DNA of 64,000 bases, taken from assembly GCA_023411575.1 (NCBI GenBank), contig JAEYOP010000030.1:263876-327875 (forward strand), given 5' to 3'. The stretch is from Bacillota bacterium (GTDB lineage Bacteria > Bacillota > Clostridia > Acetivibrionales > DTU013). The translations under genes and the position numbers were made by a program. The notes under the pieces are model-generated. The model was given only the letters and a program-made list of their open reading frames with translations. It had not been told where the DNA came from and ran no database searches. Positions 50,805-60,562 of this stretch are shown piece by piece (the stretch's first letter is position 1; each line of letters starts with the position of its first letter).

Positions 50805-53207
50805 ATGATGAATATTCGAACAAAGCTGGTCCTCGCATTTGTCATAACGGTTTTGGCGTGTTCCGCCATGGTGCTTGCCATCACCTTCGGCGGCTATAAT
50901 CTTGTCGTGAAGGGGATTGCAGCCAGTGCGGACAGCAATAATGCGCGTGTGGCAAGTGTCCGGGGAATGAAGGATCTGGCCGCGGCCAGAATGCAGTCCG
51001 TCGCGAAGGCCATAACGGGACTGGACGCCGCAGCGGCAGAGGAAGCCGCGGCGGGAGGCGAATCGCTGGCGCAGGAGGCCGACAGGCTTTCCAAACAGTC
51101 CGCACAAAGCGAAAAAACGGAACTGGAGCAGTTGAAAACGCTGAATACCCAGCTTGACGACCTGCTGAAGGGCGGGATCGCCGAAGGGATCAAAAAGTCG
51201 GATCCGGCCGCCTATGAGAGCGCCCTGGCCGATTTCAGAAGCCAATACGCGTCCCTGACTTCGAAGGAAAATGAACTGGAAAAGCGGATACTGCAGCAAT
51301 TGGACGACTGCATCAGGGCCATAGCCGGCAACACGGCTTTATTGAAGGATTTATCGGGGCAGCAGCTGGAGGCGCTGGAAAAACTGGCGCCGGCTCTGGA
51401 TTCGGTTGCCGGGAAATATCGTGAGTTGAAGGAAACGGTGGACGAGCTTAAAGCAGAAATAGAAAAGCTGCGGGCGGAGAACGGCGCGCAGCAGGCCGGT
51501 TCTGCGGATCAAAGCCCGGCGGCCGGCGTACAGGGCCCGGATACGGCGGGTTCGGATCTGCTCCTGTCAACGGCGGAAGCCTCCGTTGACAAAATGACGC
51601 AGAATGAGAAGGACAGGCAGGAAGTACTTGCCAGACTGGGCCCGGCAGAACTGAACAATGTCCTGGCCAAGCTGACGGCGGTAAATGACGCGCTCACGCA
51701 AACCCAGGCAGCCTATGCGAAAGCGGAAGCTTCCATCTCTTCGGACGGCGGCAGTGCCGCGGAGTTTGCACAGGCCATGCAGGGCGTGGAGCAGGCGCTC
51801 CAGAAGCTTTCCGGCCTGATGACGGCCAAGAACGCCCCCCTGGCAAAGGAAGCGGCTGCGGACAGCGCCGCGCTTGCGGGATACCTGGAGAAGGTTCTGG
51901 CTGAAAAGTCGGCCATGACGAACAATGGGCTGAAGGAGAGCTACGAAAAGGCCGTTGCGGCATACGAGCAGCAGCAGCAGGGCCTTACGAAGCTTGAAAA
52001 TGCATATAAAAACTATCTTGCAGCCGATGTGGAGAAGTCCAGACAGCTTGAGAGCAAACTTATGCTGGCGCTTGCCGTCATTGTTGCCGTCTCGCTGCTC
52101 ATAGGCATGCTTCTTGCATTCTTGCTTTCAAAGAACATCCTGAATCCGATCCGGAACATGACCAGCCTTCTGGAGAAGGCCGGCAAGGGCGACCTGACCG
52201 ACCGGGTCCGGAACGAAAGGAAGGATGAGATCGGCAAGCTCGGAGCCAGTGTGAACGGCGTGCTGGACGGACAGCAGAAAATGCTGGAGCAGGTCCGGTC
52301 TACCTCGAGCGACATCGGAGTCCTGCGCAGGAGTCTTTCGGAGTTGTTTGCCCACAGCAGGGAGAACGCCGGAAAGGTTTCCAGCGGCCTGAAAAATATC
52401 ATGGACGGTATTATATCGGGAGTCAAACGGCCCGGTGAAGAGTTCGCCAAAACAGCTCCTCTCGGCGCGGGCACGGAGGAACTGGCGCTTACTACTGGAA
52501 AAGCGGTGGAGGATGGCATGAAGGCGATGCAAATAGCCGCTTCCGGTGAAAAGTCCGTCAAAGAGGCAGAGCACGTGATCCGGAACGCAACAGAGACCGT
52601 AAAGCAGATTGCAGATTCCATAGGCGACCTCGAGAACTCTTCAAGCAAGATTGGCGCGATCACCAATACTATTACCGATATCGCATCCAAAACAAACCTG
52701 CTTGCGCTCAACGCCGCTATTGAAGCGGCCCGGGCGGGACAGCAGGGGAAAGGCTTCACTGTCCTTGCCGACGAGATCCGCAAGCTGTCGGAGGGGAGCA
52801 ACAAAGCCGCCGGCGAAATCAAGCAGCTTATCAAGGAGATCCAGGGCAGGATCCAGTATGCGGTGGACAAGATTGGCGACGGCGTAAGCAGTGTCGATGA
52901 AGGCGCCGGGAAAATCAACTCTGCCCGGGAAAGCATCCTCCAGCTTGCCGGAACGGTAAATAGCATCGTCGAGACGCTGAAGGAAGCGGCAAGCGCGGTC
53001 CGGGCGAAGCAGGACAGCACGGCCGAGCTGGTCGGCGCCATTGATTCGATTTCGAAAGCGGCAAACAGGACCGTTGCGTCGAAGGAAGAAATCGATGTGG
53101 AGCTGGAGCAGCAGAAGAAGAATATGAAGCAGATGGAAGAAATGACGAAGAAGCTGGATGAGGTTTCCGGTTCCCTGGATAATCTGGTAAAAAGCTTCAA
53201 GGTATAA
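50805..53207 (+). CDS. Methyl-accepting chemotaxis protein with long external coiled coil
   Basis: About 800 aa from the ATG at 50805 (GGAG nine bases upstream). Membrane helix 1 is at about residues 6-32 and helix 2 at about 413-436. Between them lie nearly 380 residues of Ala/Glu/Lys/Gln-rich heptads with no Cache or four-helix ligand fold that I can recognise. After helix 2 come HAMP (about 437-490) and the signalling domain with hairpin tip IASKTNLLALNAAIEAARAG, then GFTVLADEIRKLSEGS. It would signal through CheA/CheW. The outer domain is atypical and low in complexity, so the sensed stimulus is unclear. Ends in a terminator. Confidence 0.88.
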   Translation: MMNIRTKLVLAFVITVLACSAMVLAITFGGYNLVVKGIAASADSNNARVASVRGMKDLAAARMQSVAKAITGLDAAAAEEAAAGGESLAQEADRLSKQSAQSEKTELEQLKTLNTQLDDLLKGGIAEGIKKSDPAAYESALADFRSQYASLTSKENELEKRILQQLDDCIRAIAGNTALLKDLSGQQLEALEKLAPALDSVAGKYRELKETVDELKAEIEKLRAENGAQQAGSADQSPAAGVQGPDTAGSDLLLSTAEASVDKMTQNEKDRQEVLARLGPAELNNVLAKLTAVNDALTQTQAAYAKAEASISSDGGSAAEFAQAMQGVEQALQKLSGLMTAKNAPLAKEAAADSAALAGYLEKVLAEKSAMTNNGLKESYEKAVAAYEQQQQGLTKLENAYKNYLAADVEKSRQLESKLMLALAVIVAVSLLIGMLLAFLLSKNILNPIRNMTSLLEKAGKGDLTDRVRNERKDEIGKLGASVNGVLDGQQKMLEQVRSTSSDIGVLRRSLSELFAHSRENAGKVSSGLKNIMDGIISGVKRPGEEFAKTAPLGAGTEELALTTGKAVEDGMKAMQIAASGEKSVKEAEHVIRNATETVKQIADSIGDLENSSSKIGAITNTITDIASKTNLLALNAAIEAARAGQQGKGFTVLADEIRKLSEGSNKAAGEIKQLIKEIQGRIQYAVDKIGDGVSSVDEGAGKINSARESILQLAGTVNSIVETLKEAASAVRAKQDSTAELVGAIDSISKAANRTVASKEEIDVELEQQKKNMKQMEEMTKKLDEVSGSLDNLVKSFKV

Positions 53208-53298
53208 TTTTCGATAATTTGGTTACCGGGTGTGTATAGTATTGGGGGAAAATGGAACAATAAGAATATGGCATACTGATTCTATCTGATATTTTTAC

Positions 53299-53325
53299 TG
53301 CCCCTGTTCAAGGGGCAATTTTTTT
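53299..53325 (+). terminator. Rho-independent terminator after the chemoreceptor gene
   Basis: TGCCCCT and AGGGGCA with a five-base loop, followed by ATTTTTTT. It sits 92 bases past the stop. Confidence 0.85.
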
Positions 53326-53363
53326 ATGTGAAGTGCAATTTTCTGAATTTACGGAGTGAAAAC

Positions 53364-54734
53364 ATGTCGGCCGTTGAAAAAAACAGGAACCATATCATTG
53401 AAATAACGGGGATGACCCATGAAGGACAGGGCGTCGGCAGGATCGAAGGACTGGCGGTGTTTGTGGACGGAGCGCTGGAGGGGGAACAGGTCGAGGCGAA
53501 GATCATCAAGGTCAACAAAACCTATGCCGTCGGAAAGCTGCTTGCCGTCCTAAAGCCTTCGCCCGGCAGGACAGAACCCTTCTGCCCCGCATACAGGCGC
53601 TGTGGTGGCTGCAGTCTCCAGCACATGGATTATTCCGCCCAACTGGCGTTCAAAACGAAGCTAGTCCGGGACAATCTGGAACGGATCGGGGGCCTGAAGG
53701 ACTTTAAACTGCGGGACACCATCGGAATGCAGCGGCCGCTGAATTACAGGAATAAGGCCCAGTATCCCATTGCCATGGTCGACGGTGCCGTTACGACGGG
53801 CTTCTATGCGGCACGCTCCCACGATGTAATCGACTCGGAGGAATGCGGGATCCAGGATGCGGCAAGCGACAGGATTCGGAAAATCATCCGGCAGTTTATT
53901 GAGGAGAAAAAGATCCCCGTCTATGACGGGGCCACCGGAAAGGGACTTCTGAGGCATATTGTCACGCGGGTCGGATTCCATACGGGCGAGATCATGGTGG
54001 TGCTGGTTATTAACGGCAAAAAGCTTCCGTTTGCCGAAGAGCTGGTTGCCAGGCTGATCGGGAGCGATATAAAAAGCATCTATCTGAATATCAATACCGA
54101 AAAAACAAATGTCATCCTGGGGCCTCAAAATATGCTTCTCCATGGCAGCGAAACCATAACGGACACCATCGGCGAATACCGGTTTATGATTTCTCCCCAT
54201 TCCTTCTTCCAGGTCAATCCGGCGCAGACGGAAGTGCTTTATTCCAAGGCGCTTGAATATGCCGGGCTGACAGGCGGCGAGACCGTCTTCGACCTTTATT
54301 GCGGGATCGGAACGATTTCGCTGTTTTTGTCGGGCAAAGCCGGCAGGGTCTATGGCGTGGAAATAGTGGAAGAGGCTATTGGCGACGCGCGCAGGAATGC
54401 CGACCTGAATGGGGTTGCAAACGCCGAATTTATCGCCGGTGAAGCGGAAAAGGTCGTGCCACGGCTCTATGAACAGGGAATCCGCGCCGACGTCGTCGTC
54501 CTGGACCCGCCACGCAAAGGCTGCGAAGAATCCCTTCTGCAGCTTCTCGCCGATATGCGTCCTGAAAGGATCGTGTATATATCCTGCAATCCTTCTACCC
54601 TAGCCAGGGACCTGAAATACCTGGATTCACATGGATATAAGGCTGTTGAAGCCCAGCCTGTTGACATGTTTCCCTGGACGGCACACGTTGAGACAGTAAT
54701 TCTGATGACGAATAGTGGTTCGAAGGGCAAATAA
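53364..54734 (+). CDS. rlmD: 23S rRNA (uracil-5)-methyltransferase RlmD/TrmA family
   Basis: 456 aa from the ATG at 53364 (GGAGTG upstream). The N-terminal TRAM domain (IEITGMTHEGQGVGRI) is followed by a 4Fe-4S cysteine set (CPAYRRCGGCSLQH). The SAM-binding core has FDLYCGIGTISLFL. The catalytic cysteine is in SCNPSTLARDL, after LDPPRKGC. It methylates a uracil of rRNA (RlmD) or a related RNA target; Firmicutes carry several paralogs, so the exact base is uncertain. Confidence 0.9.
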   Translation: MSAVEKNRNHIIEITGMTHEGQGVGRIEGLAVFVDGALEGEQVEAKIIKVNKTYAVGKLLAVLKPSPGRTEPFCPAYRRCGGCSLQHMDYSAQLAFKTKLVRDNLERIGGLKDFKLRDTIGMQRPLNYRNKAQYPIAMVDGAVTTGFYAARSHDVIDSEECGIQDAASDRIRKIIRQFIEEKKIPVYDGATGKGLLRHIVTRVGFHTGEIMVVLVINGKKLPFAEELVARLIGSDIKSIYLNINTEKTNVILGPQNMLLHGSETITDTIGEYRFMISPHSFFQVNPAQTEVLYSKALEYAGLTGGETVFDLYCGIGTISLFLSGKAGRVYGVEIVEEAIGDARRNADLNGVANAEFIAGEAEKVVPRLYEQGIRADVVVLDPPRKGCEESLLQLLADMRPERIVYISCNPSTLARDLKYLDSHGYKAVEAQPVDMFPWTAHVETVILMTNSGSKGK

Positions 54735-54782
54735 GGCAGGTTATCCACTATATGTAGTGGTTTTTGGGGAAAAAATAAGTAA

Positions 54783-54821
54783 AAAACGGGCTGAAAAAGT
54801 GCATTTTTCAGCCCGTTTTTT
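54783..54821. terminator. Strong bidirectional terminator after rlmD
   Basis: AACGGGCTGAAAAA pairs perfectly with TTTTTCAGCCCGTT around a five-base loop, with A- and T-tracts on the two sides. It marks the right edge of the GC-rich backbone before the AT-rich accessory region. Confidence 0.9.
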
Positions 54822-54916
54822 TGATGGTTTTTATAGATGACATTAGAGATTTTTGTCGTATGGTGATAATCCAGCCTATTTATTAAGAAAATATTCAGCG
54901 ACAAAAAAAGTTGTTC

Positions 54917-55906
54917 TTAAAGTGACTCTGCAGTAACATCTTTCATTTGCTCTGTAATTTCGTTTATATCGCCAAATTCATATTCAATACTTTGTATAGC
55001 TGTTTTTTGTCTTTCACATGAGGTGAGGTCAAAAATATCTTCACTAGAAGTATTAAATGGAATGGGAGGAAACGGTACATTCATTATATGGTGATATGAT
55101 GCATCTTTTAATGTCGGGACCTCAATTAAATACGAAAAGCAACCATAAGTCAGATTAAAGAGCATATATGGGCCCTGCCAGATATTCGGTTTTCGTTTGT
55201 ATAAAATGCAACAAGGATATTTTGTAACATTAAAACCAGGGATCATCTTATACCTTACCAAGAGTTTTTTTTCATCAGAATAGAAATTGGCATGCCTTTT
55301 CTCCATTATCCAGCTAATAGTTCTAACAAAATTATTGACCTCTGCTTCAGGCATTACGCTAATAGCCATCTTAACAAAACACTTAAAAACCGCTATCGGG
55401 ATATATGAAGGAATTGTTCCGGTCCGAATTAATTTTTTCGTCTCAGCATTAAAAGTAGTAGTGATGTCATCAGTTGTGTCATTCATAACGAATATTTTGT
55501 CTGAACCATCAACACTTTTCCAGATTGCTTTTGATTTGCCCCCTTTGGATTGATAAATAGGTACACCTTTTTTCCCTGATATGTTGGTAGCGTTATGATA
55601 AAAATTAAAAAAATTAGCATATTCGTTTTCGAGTTGTCTCGCAAATAGCTTATTGCATTTATCACATTCATAATATGATACTAAGAAATGATTACCCGTA
55701 GATTCCGGAAGGGCATGAGCAATTTTCTCAAACGTTACTTCCGGCTCACTTTTTCCGCAGAATCGACAGATCTTTTGTTCAACACTACCGAGATAAAAAA
55801 AGTCTGTATAATTCAACAACTTAAAATCCAAAATGTCATAGCGATATTCGTAAAAATCAAATAATTCACGATTGATGTCCTTAACATCTAAATAAAAATT
55901 ATGCAT
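54917..55906 (-). CDS. HNH-like zinc protein, putative nuclease
   Basis: 329 aa from the ATG at 55906 (AAGGAAAGG upstream). A treble-clef-like module at about residues 32-75 has CRFC, then AHALPESTGNH, then CDKC, the pattern of HNH_5-type endonucleases with two CxxC zinc knuckles. The remaining 250 residues have no recognised motif. AT-rich and unlike its backbone neighbours in base composition, suggesting acquisition. Divergent from the PD-(D/E)XK-like gene with an 141-base shared promoter region. Possibly a defence nuclease; target unknown. Confidence 0.6.
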   Translation of the reverse strand: MHNFYLDVKDINRELFDFYEYRYDILDFKLLNYTDFFYLGSVEQKICRFCGKSEPEVTFEKIAHALPESTGNHFLVSYYECDKCNKLFARQLENEYANFFNFYHNATNISGKKGVPIYQSKGGKSKAIWKSVDGSDKIFVMNDTTDDITTTFNAETKKLIRTGTIPSYIPIAVFKCFVKMAISVMPEAEVNNFVRTISWIMEKRHANFYSDEKKLLVRYKMIPGFNVTKYPCCILYKRKPNIWQGPYMLFNLTYGCFSYLIEVPTLKDASYHHIMNVPFPPIPFNTSSEDIFDLTSCERQKTAIQSIEYEFGDINEITEQMKDVTAESL

Positions 55907-56047
55907 GTTGAAACCTTTCCTTATAAGGATATTTTTATTATACAACACCACACAGAATTTTACTGTGATATTATAGGAATGTATTAAGGTAATTTTACTT
56001 GCAATGAGTGCTTTTTATTAAGAAAGCTAAAGTTGGTGATGACAGAT

Positions 56048-57505
56048 ATGAAAAATTTTATCCAAACCATAAAAGGAATAAGTACCGAAAAGCTTATACA
56101 TCAATTTGCAGAAATCTCAATTGATATGTGCAAGAAACAAGAATACTTACACGATATTGACGTTCCAATCTTTCAAGGTTTTGTAAGAAGAGTCATGACA
56201 GTTAAATTGTCGGCATGGGACATTCATGGAATTCAGTATCATGCGATTTGCAATAGTAATGATTATCGGAATTCCATCACTGATTATACTATTGGACAGA
56301 TTGTTGATCTGTATCGCCAATTTGGAAATGAGGAATCCCCTGCAGAGGATCTGCGGAAAGCCGATCTTAGCGGAGTTTTTAAGATACTTTTCGGAATGGT
56401 CTCTGAACAATTACCTTTTCAAAACATGGGCTGGATATATGAAAACTTCAATAGAAATTTTCACATATTGGTGGCCTCAGATAAAGTAAATAGAAACTTG
56501 AAAACTGGCTTGGAGCAAATAATAAGAGAAAAGTTCGGCTGGTCTATTAATGAATACATATCTGTGCAGTTGATCGTATATTGGCTATGCATGCAACATA
56601 GTGACCCGCTTACTGCACCAGAGGAAATATACAGAAAACAGAATGATACAGTGTTAACCAAAAAGAATATTGAAAAATATATCAAATATTATTCGTGCAA
56701 CTACGATGACGTACGACATTCTCCGATTAAGAAACAAATTTTCTATTCAAAGCCATTCATTCATACTGATAAATCTGGAGCATATATCGCTTCAAATTTT
56801 TATTTAGTGTTTTGGATGATCAGTAATAGTTTTTATTGGTTGATGAGAGATTATTACAACGATTTAGGCAGCCAAGAGTTTGTCAATGCTTTTGGGACAA
56901 TGTTCGAAGACTATCTAAAAGAACTGGCCGGGAAGCATTTTCTACCAGAACAGTGGAAAGTCATCCCTACTGTAAAAAAGAAAAGCGCTGATTTCTACTT
57001 TGATTTAGAAGATGCGATATTGGTTATTGAACAAAAATCCTCACTAATCCGCTTATCGGTAAAGCAACAGGCTCCTGATTTAGATGCGCTAAACAGGTTT
57101 TTTGCTAACGCAATTACAGAGGCATATAAACAAATTCAAGCCACATGTACAGAAATTAATCTCTCAAAACCGATTATAAAAATAATCCTATTGTTTGAAA
57201 CGATTGAAAATATCAGCTTAATTGAAGCAGCTTTACCGGAAGTGTTCGGGATTGACGATAGCTGCTATATCATGACCATACTGGAACTCGAGATAATGTT
57301 TCACTTATGGTCAACGGATAGAGATAGATGCTTTGAATTGCTGCAAAAAATGATGACAGGAAAAAAAGAAGAAGCGATGCATAGCTGTAGCATATCAAAG
57401 ATTTATAGTGATATGGGATTATACACTCTGCATGGTATCGCAAGAGAGCTAGATTATTTCCAGATAGCACTTGAAACTCTGGGGAAAGAATTGGGCAAGA
57501 CATAG
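56048..57505 (+). CDS. Putative PD-(D/E)XK-type nuclease, unknown family
   Basis: About 485 aa. The ATG at 56048 (GGTG nine bases upstream) is preferred, with an ATG at 56039 as the alternative. The last 190 residues carry a nuclease-like core: helix FGTMFEDYLKELAG, then SADFYFDLEDAILVIEQKSS, giving D315, E328 and K330 in a D-x12-ExK layout typical of restriction-type folds. The N-terminal 280 residues are helical and unrecognised. First gene of three on this strand in AT-rich DNA. I infer a role in defence or DNA/RNA cleavage; the family is not one I know. Confidence 0.55.
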   Translation: MKNFIQTIKGISTEKLIHQFAEISIDMCKKQEYLHDIDVPIFQGFVRRVMTVKLSAWDIHGIQYHAICNSNDYRNSITDYTIGQIVDLYRQFGNEESPAEDLRKADLSGVFKILFGMVSEQLPFQNMGWIYENFNRNFHILVASDKVNRNLKTGLEQIIREKFGWSINEYISVQLIVYWLCMQHSDPLTAPEEIYRKQNDTVLTKKNIEKYIKYYSCNYDDVRHSPIKKQIFYSKPFIHTDKSGAYIASNFYLVFWMISNSFYWLMRDYYNDLGSQEFVNAFGTMFEDYLKELAGKHFLPEQWKVIPTVKKKSADFYFDLEDAILVIEQKSSLIRLSVKQQAPDLDALNRFFANAITEAYKQIQATCTEINLSKPIIKIILLFETIENISLIEAALPEVFGIDDSCYIMTILELEIMFHLWSTDRDRCFELLQKMMTGKKEEAMHSCSISKIYSDMGLYTLHGIARELDYFQIALETLGKELGKT

Positions 57506-57593
57506 CATTGAAAAATGGTGTAGCAGTTGAAAATATACATATTATCTACGGATGAATCGAATACATACAGAAAAGCGAAATGGAGGCGAAACG

Positions 57594-58355
57594 ATGAGTA
57601 ACAATTTGCAGATGCCCTTTCAAGATATAGTCGGTGCTGATAGCCCGGTACAGCAGGCATTAAAGCACCTTCGTATATTAGCGGATGAAAAACCGATGCC
57701 AAACGCAAATTCAGATCAATCCAGATCAACTTCCGCTCTTATTTTGACGCACTTATTGGGGCTATGTGATAGTACCGGTTTAATTAATTGTCGTGGCTAT
57801 CATTCCGCTGCGATTACAATGTTTCGCCCCATTGAAGATGCTACCGATTGTTTTGCTGCGGTTGCACTGGATGTTAATGCCGCGAGTAATTGGGCTGAAG
57901 GAAATTTAAAGAGCAGCGATGCCGCAAAAATATGGACGAACGCCGTGAACTTAACGCTATCTGATGGAATTTATCTTAGTGAGTATCGAAAAATAATTCG
58001 ACACGCTCTTAATAACTATAGCCATTGTACTCCTGATCAGGCAAATTGGAATGTATACCTTAAGTTTATCGATGAAACAAAGTGTATGATGGAATTGAAC
58101 ACCAAGCCGCTGGTTATCAATATGAATGCTTATTATATTGATCGATATCTTTGTACACATTTATACGAACTGATAGAAATTATGCTCATTGCATTCTCTG
58201 AATACCTTGAAACTCATATTTCTCTAAGGGAACGGCTTGAAGGTCTCCGGATAGAGATAGAGAAAATTGTCATTGATTTTCTAGGATTTATTAAATCGGA
58301 GAAAATTGATGTTTCCATTGCGCCGGAGCTCGGGAGACAAACTAATGTCGGCTAA
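57594..58355 (+). CDS. Hypothetical protein, possibly HEPN-like
   Basis: 253 aa from the ATG at 57594 (GGAGGCGAAACG upstream). Largely helical. A segment MFRPIEDATDCFAAVA and a later RKIIRHALNNYSH (R132, H137, H144) resemble the paired helices and RX4-6H motif of HEPN or DUF5677-like RNases, but weakly. No membrane helix or signal peptide. It sits between the putative nuclease (88 bases) and the RES gene (101 bases). If truly HEPN it could be an RNase toxin or regulator of the cluster. Confidence 0.5.
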   Translation: MSNNLQMPFQDIVGADSPVQQALKHLRILADEKPMPNANSDQSRSTSALILTHLLGLCDSTGLINCRGYHSAAITMFRPIEDATDCFAAVALDVNAASNWAEGNLKSSDAAKIWTNAVNLTLSDGIYLSEYRKIIRHALNNYSHCTPDQANWNVYLKFIDETKCMMELNTKPLVINMNAYYIDRYLCTHLYELIEIMLIAFSEYLETHISLRERLEGLRIEIEKIVIDFLGFIKSEKIDVSIAPELGRQTNVG

Positions 58356-58456
58356 TAAATCGATTGAGTGCAATTGATTTATCTACTCGTTGTATATCTG
58401 GATTATTATAATGAACAATTTGTATTTTTAGGTTAGCGTACGAGGAGGAAAACAAA

Positions 58457-60307
58457 GTGAATTTATCTGACAAGCTTATGTCTGCTAATTATATGAGGAT
58501 CGAAGATTTTTTGCGGAAAATATCTCTGCCGAAGCGATACTTTGGCGGTGATTTTGTCATTGCAGAAAAATATGAAGAAGAAAAGACGTCATTCTTTGAA
58601 AGCTTTGAGCAATGCAATGGCAGCGAATTCTCTGAACCTAATCATCAAAAAGCTGTGGCTGTTTTGTTAGACATCCGACACTCGATAGAGCAAAATTTCG
58701 CATTTATCTCAGAAGTTTTAACGCACCACGAAAACGCTGACCCCAAAGCGGCTCAGATAGCGTTTGACATGCTGATGGAGAATATTAAAGACGACTTGTT
58801 TATCGGGACAATAGATGACTGGACAAGAATTGACTTGGGAGATAAATCGTATTATACCGGTTTTCGTATCACGCGAGGAAGTGAGTTTTTCAGGGTTCGA
58901 CCGGTGGAGTCTTTTTCTAATGAGATTAGCGACAACGCTGACGAACTGTTTCATATACCTATTTCGAAACGTCAAAACGCGAGTAACGCAAGGTTTAGCT
59001 TGGCGGGATTCCCAAGCCTATATTTGTCTACTATGCTCCCTTTGGCATGGCAGGAGACTGGTTATCCCAATAAATACTATTACTCCGAGTATCAATATGA
59101 GTACAAGTACGACGACTCATTGGGAAACCGTGAAGTGTCTAATGAACTGCAATTCGTCTCGCTGTATTCGCCAAACGAGATAGTTAATTGGGGAGCGGCA
59201 ACGAAGTATAATAATTTTGATCTTTGGCTCAGAGTTATAGCTCGTTATATTAAGGCATATCCGTTGACATTGGCGTGTTCGTTTGTCAACGCGAGTGGTA
59301 ACGCTCCATACAAGCAGGAATACATTATTCCGCAAATGCTTATGCAGTGGATTCAGCGGAACTCCGATACCGTGCAGGGCATCACTTATTTCACTTGCCT
59401 TGAAACAAGCGCGATTACCAACGGCTGGTGTGCTTACAATATCGCGTTGCCTGCGCTTCAACCTCATGACGAAAGGAAGTACAGTATTAGGCTCAAAGAG
59501 CGTTTCCGCTGGTCCCGGCCAATTGCTTATTCAATACCGGTTACAGACAAAAAGCAGAATGAACTTGATCGAATGAGCTTAGACAATTTTTCACGAGAAA
59601 TCACAACTGCCATAAGCACAGTAAACTTCCCCAGCAAGTTAAGCGATTGCTTACTTGAAATGCTGAATGTAGCAAGCTGCTTACAGAGCCTATTCGATTG
59701 CGCCAGTAGTACCGACATGCAAATGGTTATCCATATGATTAGCTCTATACGCAGCAACCATCAACATATTTGTAAAATAGATTCAGGAAAGCGTATCGCA
59801 GATGCGAAAGCTGATACAAGTGATCTTCGGATCAAGGAGCACCCAAATCCGGATGAAGTTTACGATACGTTTTCTCAGTTCTACGACAGATTTGCAGGAG
59901 AAATAGAAAAACTCATAGACAAATATTACTGGACGACTTGGAATGATCTTGCCCCTCAAACACGGTTACATATAGTGTTTTCGGACTTATCCGGCATAAG
60001 AGACCTAATCGGTTGGCTTAAAGAAAATCATATTTTATATCTATACAGCCTGCTGAAACCCGACGATGATACGGTTAAATTATTGAAGGAAATAGCCGTA
60101 TCTCAGGAAATGTCACTTGACGAATTCTTTGGCACGACAGTTGGTGATGACAAATGGATCAAAGCAAATATAGGGGCCATTAAGCAACCGATTATTATTA
60201 AGCGAAACAGCATCAGTATTCTATCACCCAAAACCACTAAAGAAATTGAATTCGTTCATATCGGATTTGATAAAAAAGAACTCGGCGACCTTATGAAATT
60301 AATGTAG
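58457..60307 (+). CDS. RES-domain protein, putative NAD-degrading toxin
   Basis: 616 aa from a GTG behind GAGGAGG. A RES domain is visible at about residues 135-310: FFRVRP (R146/R148), SNARFSLAGFPSLYLST (R179, G184, S191) and WQE (E200), which give the Arg, Glu and Ser residues that name the family. RES toxins of RES-Xre pairs destroy NAD+. Here the RES part lies inside a protein three times longer than usual, with a 130-residue N-terminal and a 300-residue C-terminal region of unknown fold, and no Xre antitoxin gene is adjacent. It probably acts with the two upstream gene products. Confidence 0.65.
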   Translation: MNLSDKLMSANYMRIEDFLRKISLPKRYFGGDFVIAEKYEEEKTSFFESFEQCNGSEFSEPNHQKAVAVLLDIRHSIEQNFAFISEVLTHHENADPKAAQIAFDMLMENIKDDLFIGTIDDWTRIDLGDKSYYTGFRITRGSEFFRVRPVESFSNEISDNADELFHIPISKRQNASNARFSLAGFPSLYLSTMLPLAWQETGYPNKYYYSEYQYEYKYDDSLGNREVSNELQFVSLYSPNEIVNWGAATKYNNFDLWLRVIARYIKAYPLTLACSFVNASGNAPYKQEYIIPQMLMQWIQRNSDTVQGITYFTCLETSAITNGWCAYNIALPALQPHDERKYSIRLKERFRWSRPIAYSIPVTDKKQNELDRMSLDNFSREITTAISTVNFPSKLSDCLLEMLNVASCLQSLFDCASSTDMQMVIHMISSIRSNHQHICKIDSGKRIADAKADTSDLRIKEHPNPDEVYDTFSQFYDRFAGEIEKLIDKYYWTTWNDLAPQTRLHIVFSDLSGIRDLIGWLKENHILYLYSLLKPDDDTVKLLKEIAVSQEMSLDEFFGTTVGDDKWIKANIGAIKQPIIIKRNSISILSPKTTKEIEFVHIGFDKKELGDLMKLM

Positions 60308-60562
60308 TCTGAAGGATGATCGTTACAAATTTAATTAAAATAATGGCATCAGCCATTTTGGGATATTTGCCCCCCGATTTTTACCCTTCAATTTTAGAGA
60401 TGACAACCGGCTTTTAAGGAATTCCGAAGAGATTTGAACCATCGTACGCAACTGAATACAGAAATATGGCAAAATCAGCGGGAGTATTTTCTAACGAAGA
60501 TACCCCTCTTTTTTTATGCCCTTTTTTAGATTATCAAATTAAAAGGAATGGAGGAAATCAAA

